Part shown: positions 62,967-64,000 of the stretch, one piece after another
How the letters are laid out: each line of letters begins with the position of its first letter
How positions within the stretch are numbered: position 1 is the stretch's first letter
Source of the DNA: Xiphydria camelus
Taxonomy: Eukaryota; Arthropoda; Insecta; Hymenoptera; Xiphydriidae
Assembly (NCBI GenBank): GCA_963678675.1
Contig: OY783198.1
Span: 5,461,001-5,525,000 of the forward strand
DNA: 64,000 bases
Direction of reading: 5' to 3'
Program-made: the position numbers and the translations under genes
Notes under the pieces: model-generated
What the model saw: only the letters and a program-made list of their open reading frames with translations
Told to the model about the DNA's origin: nothing
Database searches by the model: none

Positions 62967-63370
62967 TACGATACGGACGAACGCTTACAGACACACGCTA
63001 TGATACTTGCATATAACTCGGTGCTTCTAGAAGTTCGTTGAACGTTTCTGCAAACGTCATTCGCATCATCGCTGCCGGGATTGCATAGGAATGCATTGAC
63101 TAGATACGGCAACGCTTGTAAAGTTATGCAATGGACTTTTAAGATGCACCGAGCAATACATGCATCGTCTCCCGTCCTTGCTGACGTCCCTGTATCCAAT
63201 CAATGCATTTCGCTACAATTCTTACGTCTACGATACGATGAACGCTTGGAGACACGTGCAACGATGCTTGTACAGAGCTCGGTGCATCTAAAAGTTCGTT
63301 AAAACGTTTCTGCAAACGCTATTTGTATCGTAGCTGCCGGGATTGCACAGAAATACATCGACTAAACACG
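62967..63370. repeat. Direct repeats of ~270 bp offset
   Basis: The segment ACGAACGCTTACAGACACAC (62967 on) returns in diverged form at 63237, with shared words CTCGGTGC, AAGTTCGTT, ACGTTTCTGCAAACG and GCTGCCGGGATTGCA in the same order. Confidence 0.7.
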
Positions 63371-63483
63371 ATGATGCTTGCAGAGATATGCACCGAGCTG
63401 TATGCAAGCATCATTGCGTGTGTCTGCAATCGTTCGTCGTATCGTAGATGTGAGAATTGCAGCGAAATGCATTGATCAGATAC
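63192..63483. repeat. Fold-back inverted repeat with ~95-bp arms
   Basis: The left arm 63192-63286 and right arm 63389-63483 are inverted copies with roughly 85% identity by eye (for example GCATTTCGCTACAATTCTTA against its diverged complement near 63450-63470), separated by about 100 bp. The left arm is part of the ~270-bp direct repeats. Confidence 0.7.
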
Positions 63484-63734
63484 AAAGACGTTTGCAGGGA
63501 CGCGCAACAATACAGGTATCGCTTGATGCATCTTAGAAGCTCGTTGTATAACCCCACAAGCGTCATCGAGTCTAGTCAATGCATTCCTATGCAATCCCCA
63601 GCAGCTACGATGCAAATGACGTTTGTAGAAACATTCAACGAACTTCTAGCTGCATTAAGAAATAATCATATTACAATCCTAGATACGGGAAAGAAAGCCA
63701 CGAGACGAGCCACCTTTATTCCACACTCTCTCGC

Positions 63735-63870
63735 AACCCCTTGTTCCACTACTTTGTGGTATTGTGGAACTCGTTTGTGGTATTTTTTGAATTCGTATAG
63801 GCTTTTTGTCGATTTCGTTTAGGCTCTCCGTTGAAATCGTACATGCTCCTTTGTCAACTTCTACTATGCG
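63735..63870. repeat. Inverted, decayed copy of the 53.6-kb minisatellite
   Basis: Reading the minus strand gives GAGCCTAAACGAAATCGAC and AAAGCCTATACGAATTC words, the same unit found at 53.6-53.9 kb on the plus strand. Confidence 0.6.
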
Positions 63871-64000
63871 CCTCTTTTTCTCCTTCGATCCAAAACCTCT
63901 TTTAGCGTAAGCTGTTACATATGCTAGCAATGTAGTTGCATAGATAGCAGGAGCCTTTCTTTATGCAGAACAGCTCATTTATGTGTAAGAATAACACAGC
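63871..64000. other. Unassigned window end
   Basis: No coding or repeat feature can be supported in the last 130 bp. Confidence 0.3.

Overview
The window reads as a nuclear chromosome segment from an insect. A hymenopteran, probably an ant, is my best guess: this is an inference from gene content, short introns with GTAAGT/GTGAGT donors, and AT-rich intergenic DNA broken by CpG-dense islands. Every protein gene except the LRR gene is split by introns. I rebuilt the genes by joining exons at GT/AG sites and checking that the phases close. No bacterial-style operon, CRISPR array, rRNA or convincing tRNA was found.

The left half (1-32.7 kb) is gene-dense. In order it holds: an intronless leucine-rich-repeat protein (-); an unidentified ~120-residue protein ending 18 nt before it (-); ODR4 (+); the DHHC palmitoyltransferase approximated/ZDHHC14-18 type (-); a BTB four-C2H2-finger protein (+); PCNA (-); a small unidentified two-exon gene head-to-head with PCNA (+); a two-RRM RNA-binding protein with an acidic tail (-); eIF4E (+); the Imd/death adaptor FADD (-); and ELOVL6/Baldspot fatty-acid elongase (+). 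TMEM242 (-) lies alone at 46.1-47.0 kb. Apart from the first pair the strands alternate strictly, so every neighbour pair is divergent or convergent. The genes are housekeeping or signalling functions (ER protein biogenesis, palmitoylation, replication, translation initiation, innate immunity, lipid synthesis) with no common pathway.

From 32.75 to 46.14 kb I see no protein gene. That stretch holds simple repeats, a degenerate ~410-bp duplication and CpG-dense islands. From 47.9 to 57.4 kb the window is dominated by a 149-bp satellite in three blocks of about 6, 15 and 21 monomers, falling into sequence types A, B and C, with B/C alternation (298-bp dimers) in the third block. The blocks sit among duplicated flanks and a ~24-bp minisatellite. 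From 59 to 64 kb there are further repeats: a 285-bp dimer with an inverted-repeat element, a family of repeats each carrying a good splice donor on the minus strand, a small TTAA-flanked inverted-repeat element, a fold-back repeat, and an inverted copy of the minisatellite.

The strongest leads for new biology are the satellite organisation, the donor-bearing repeat family at 59.9-62 kb, the alternative KYPQ-repeat tail of the palmitoyltransferase, the tightly packed gene pair at 1.6-2.6 kb, and the small gene opposite PCNA.
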